Part shown: positions 60,530 through 64,000 of the stretch, piece by piece | Position numbering within the stretch: position 1 is the stretch's first letter | Layout of the letters: each line of letters begins with the position of its first letter | Source of the DNA: Eleginops maclovinus | Lineage: Eukaryota > Chordata > Actinopteri > Perciformes > Eleginopidae | NCBI RefSeq assembly: GCF_036324505.1 | Contig: NC_086366.1 | Span: 21,654,927-21,718,926 of the forward strand | Length of the DNA stretch: 64,000 nt | Reading direction: 5' to 3' | Notes under the pieces: generated by a model | Told to the model about the DNA's origin: nothing | Databases searched by the model: none | The model's input: the letters and a program-made list of their open reading frames with translations, nothing else | Translations under genes and position numbers: made by a program

Positions 60530-63395
60530 TAATTAAAGTCATTCTGAATTAAACCGTCACGTTGTTGTAAAAGCTCTTTGAGTAGTGTTAATGGTTTAAA
60601 TGTTATAGAAATGCATCTGAATTTACCCGAAAGAAATACTAAAACAATATGTTTTTACTTTACATAAACCATCATAAAAAAATCATATTAATAATTTAAT
60701 TAATATTAATAATATTAAATAATGAAACCTTTCTGTTCTATGCCGTGGATATCCCATTTAACCCAAAAGTTTAAGGTTTGTTTGGTTGTGATCACAACAG
60801 AACATTTCAGTTTTTTGAAGTAAATTCATTGGAACTACATTCAACAGTAGGAAATACAAAGGCTTTTCACAGGTATAGACTCAGCCACAGTTTTACCCTG
60901 TCAGTCTGGCCGCAGTTCATTTTAGAGAGCTGACTTCCTTGTCAATAGTGTATTTTTGTTATGTGTGCTGCCTGCTGTGTGCAATTTTTATCAGTTAATG
61001 ACTCAGAGATAAGGGGAATGCACAGCTCTCCTCTGCAACGGTCAAACGAGGCAGGAAAAGATCCCACTGTTATGTTCAGTGTATACCTTTGACTGCCCAG
61101 TTCTTACACTATCACTCTACATGTCAAATCAACTCCCCTTATTGCAACACAACTAAGATTATACCATCAAATCGCTCCCATTTGAACTGTTAAAAAAAAC
61201 TGTTATATTTTCTCTGCTTGCAACTGCTGGAAAATTCCTCCTCCGCACAGTAAGCTATTTATCTCCTGTTTACACTTATTGCACATTCACAATATCTGAC
61301 TGTGTTTGGCAGTACCCTGTGTGGAAATGCAAAACTAGTGTGCTACACTAGCCTAGTAGGTTTTACTTTGTGAAATAAAACACTTAATTTAGTCTACATT
61401 TACATAATTTAAATAATAGCAGTGGGGTTAAGACACTTTCATAAAGCTTCCTTGAACAAAGAAGTTGCTTCTAGTGACGGAAATTTAAAAAAATAAAGCT
61501 TAGAACCATGATGTTTTCGAAGAGTTTGCCCTCATAGTGACAAAGAACTTATTCATAAAGCATCTTATTCATTAAGAGAGCTCCCAAGGTGAAAACTTTT
61601 AGGGGTAGGGAGGAGGATTTTTGAGATGCTTAAGAGTTTCTTAAGCGTAGGAGAAAATAGCAAGATAGAGGTAGGACAGATATTGTCTTTGTAAGTTACA
61701 TAAGTTACATAAAGTAACTTTACAATGTTTCTCAATTAATTTGATGCAGGTCTGATAACTGTGTTCCAAGACAACACATGGAGTAATGAGGCGATCACAA
61801 CTTTAGATGCAATTACTGACCTTTTCATGATTTTTTCTTAATCTTATTCACAAAGATGAAAAGTCTGTCTGATCTTTGACTATGTTATCACTGTATCAAG
61901 AGTAAGGTAGCTTCTGTTTGCTAAATAAAGAGAGGGTAAGAATAACATCTGTGGGGTAAGATTGTTTGAACAGATGGTGTGATGTAGAGAAGAGCCTTTA
62001 ACCTGAAATATATCACAGAAAAGCCGTCAACAGATTTGTTTAAATGTTCAGATTTTACTTTTAGGTTTGTGTATCAGCAGCATTTTTCTCACATCATATT
62101 ATTTTGACATAAAAGCATCTGATTTTGAGCATGAGAGGCTAAAAGCATGCATTTGATGTATTGCAAATATAGAAACATATTGATGTCACTGTTGTATTCT
62201 CAAGAAGCACTTTTGTTGCATTTTTAAAACTATAGAAATAAAAAAAATATAATGTATGTAAATAAAATAAAAATCATTTCCTAAAAGGGATACAGACAGA
62301 CTGCAGGCAGCTGTTGAAAGTTTACTTGCTGATAGGATTACTTCACTTTGGCAGATAGAACTCAAATTTCAGCACATCTGCAGGGATAATGACAGTAAGG
62401 CAGGTTGAATGCTCCAAAGCAGAACTGCAGCGCCCCCTGGTAGTAAAATATTTTCAGTTGCACACTAAAATGAACAAACAACGCATAATTAGCAAAGAGC
62501 AAAACCTCAGTTTAAGTCTACAAACCTGTAAACACATTTTCAGCTTTGCAGCCAATTTGCAATTCAACATGGCACTTTTTGCAATACACTGCACACGGTG
62601 CTCTTAGACACAGAAATCTGACACATTCACTTGTTTGCCATTTAAAAAACACTGCCTTTAAAAATGCTACACACATGAACAAATAAACATGGCAAATGAC
62701 CATAAACACAAACTGCTCATCAATAAGGATGTTAGCACTCTAAAAAAGGCTACACATAAGTACCTTTCACAACAACAATGGATATATGGATATCGGCAAC
62801 AAGAAGAGGTAGAGGGAGGACAAGAAAGAGAGGCAGGATGAATTTAAGTCAATTGAAGAGTTATTTGCAGAATAACGGTTGAAGCTGTAGGTGCATGCTT
62901 CTTCTGTATGTTGATGGCGCTGTGGCCAGACCCAGCTAGATGGCAAATGCAGCATAAGCACTTTTCTTTCTTCTGTTTTTTGTAAAAAAATACTTATTTT
63001 CCCTTAAAGTTTTCCTTTCCATTTACTGTATTTGACAAAGGCATCATTTTTGTTTACACAACTGTAACGATGTTATGTGCATGAATGTTGCATCAATTTG
63101 TTTTGGAAAAATAAAAGCAATAGCAACAGTTTATTTGTGTTTCTGCACATATTTTTGGAGACTTGAACAATCTTTATATGCAGAATTCTCTACATACAGA
63201 ACGCCATAAAAGATGAGTGTGCTTTTGATTAAGTACAAGTATCTTTTACTAAGAATTACATTTGTGCCATTTGGTGCAAACATTTTTTATTTTTGTATTT
63301 ATTCTACTATTATTATGAATCCAACAAACAAAATGAGTAGAAGCGGGAGGGCAGAAAGCATAGCTCATAACGGGAGGGATACTTTCTGTATACAG
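60530..63395. other. Gene-free AT-rich stretch
   Basis: No supported coding region. Possible decayed DNA-transposon remnants lie at 61430-61680 (AAGAGTTTCTTAAGCGTAGG) and 62755-62960. Confidence 0.35.
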
Positions 63396-63404
63396 AAAGT
63401 ATCC

Positions 63405-63407
63405 CTA

Positions 63408-63447
<40 letters not shown>

Positions 63448-63494
63448 TATATGTGTATATATATGTATATATGTATATATATATATATATATAT

Positions 63495-63530
<36 letters not shown>

Positions 63531-63637
63531 ATATATATGTGTATATGTGTATATATATGTATATATGTATATATATATGTATGTATATGTATGTATATGT
63601 ATATATATGTATATATATATGTATATGTATGTATATA
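63405..63637. repeat. (TA)n/(TATG)n microsatellite
   Basis: Mixed TA, TATG and TGTATA repeats, about 230 bp. The second Tc1 copy is inserted at its right end. Confidence 0.95.
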
Positions 63638-64000
63638 CAGTGGGGCAAAAAAGTATTTAGTCAGCCACCAATTGTGCAAGTTCTCCCATTTAAAAAGATG
63701 AGAGAGGCCTGTAATTTTTATCATAGGTATACCTCAACTATGAGAGACAGAATGAGAAAAAAAAATCCAGGAAATCACATTGTAGGATTTTCAAAGAATT
63801 TATTTTCAAATGATTGTGGAAAATAAGTATTTGGTCAATAACAAAAGTTCATCTCAATACTTTGTTATATACCCTTTGTTGGCAATGACAGAGGTCAAAC
63901 GTTTTCTGTAAGTCTTCACAAGGTTTTCACACACTGTTGCTGGTATTTTGGCCCATTCCTCCATGCAGATCTCCTCTAAAGCAGTGATGTTTTGGGGCTG
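63638..64000 (-). mobile_element. Tc1 transposon, second copy, cut by the window end
   Basis: It starts CAGTGGGGCAAAAAAGTATT after TA at 63636-63637. It runs through the left inverted repeat into the C-terminal part of a minus-strand transposase. By eye it differs from 13590-13950 at about six positions. Unlike that copy, it keeps four Ts in the AAGGTTTTCACAC run, so the transposase tail stays in frame as far as visible. Confidence 0.92.

Overview
The window is nuclear DNA from a ray-finned (teleost) fish. It has intron-split genes with vertebrate splice sites, long (CA)n/(TG)n arrays, and a mobile-element load typical of teleosts: Tc1 with DD34E transposase, Rex3/RTE, Rex1-like and L2-like LINEs, tRNA-derived SINEs, TTAA-flanked MITEs and THAP-bearing P-like elements. 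The species cannot be told from the sequence.

The only host genes I can support are three related ones, the whole OCA (OBF-1/BOB.1) family of POU2F coactivators. pou2af1 (OCA-B) is on the plus strand; its last three coding exons lie at 2917-5246 and its 5' exons are off the left edge. pou2af3/colca2 (OCA-T2) is on the minus strand with five coding exons at 27976-22427 (267 aa deduced). pou2af2/c11orf53 (OCA-T1) is on the minus strand with five coding exons at 45289-32312 (294 aa deduced). Both complete genes have a tiny first coding exon (7 and 10 nt) followed by a 101-nt exon carrying the POU-clamping peptide (VYQGVRVK..VK.LL). Order and orientation (pou2af1 > < pou2af3 < pou2af2) match my recollection of human 11q23.1. 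By family knowledge, OCA-B works with OCT1/OCT2 on octamer DNA in B cells, and OCA-T1/OCA-T2 work with POU2F3 in tuft-type chemosensory cells. Two perfect octamers in opposite orientation lie about 260-300 bp upstream of the pou2af2 start codon, suggesting feedback control.

Layout: 1-5.3 kb, pou2af1 3' half and LINE 3'-end relics; 5.3-22.2 kb, gene-free with a near-intact Tc1 (13590-15194), an L2 relic and two microsatellites; 22.2-28 kb, pou2af3; 28-32 kb, gene-free AT-rich DNA; 32.3-45.3 kb, pou2af2 with introns full of repeats; 46.6-55.0 kb, a nested stack of mobile elements; 55.6-58.95 kb, a nearly full-length Rex1-like LINE; 59-63.4 kb, no recognised gene; 63638-64000, a second Tc1 copy cut by the window end.

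The main second-look items are the octamer pair by pou2af2, a (TG)n tract directly behind the pou2af2 exon 4 splice donor, a P-element-like transposon with a THAP first exon apparently inserted inside a relative, and a 0.59-kb element with a hairpin at each end and a 9-bp flanking repeat.
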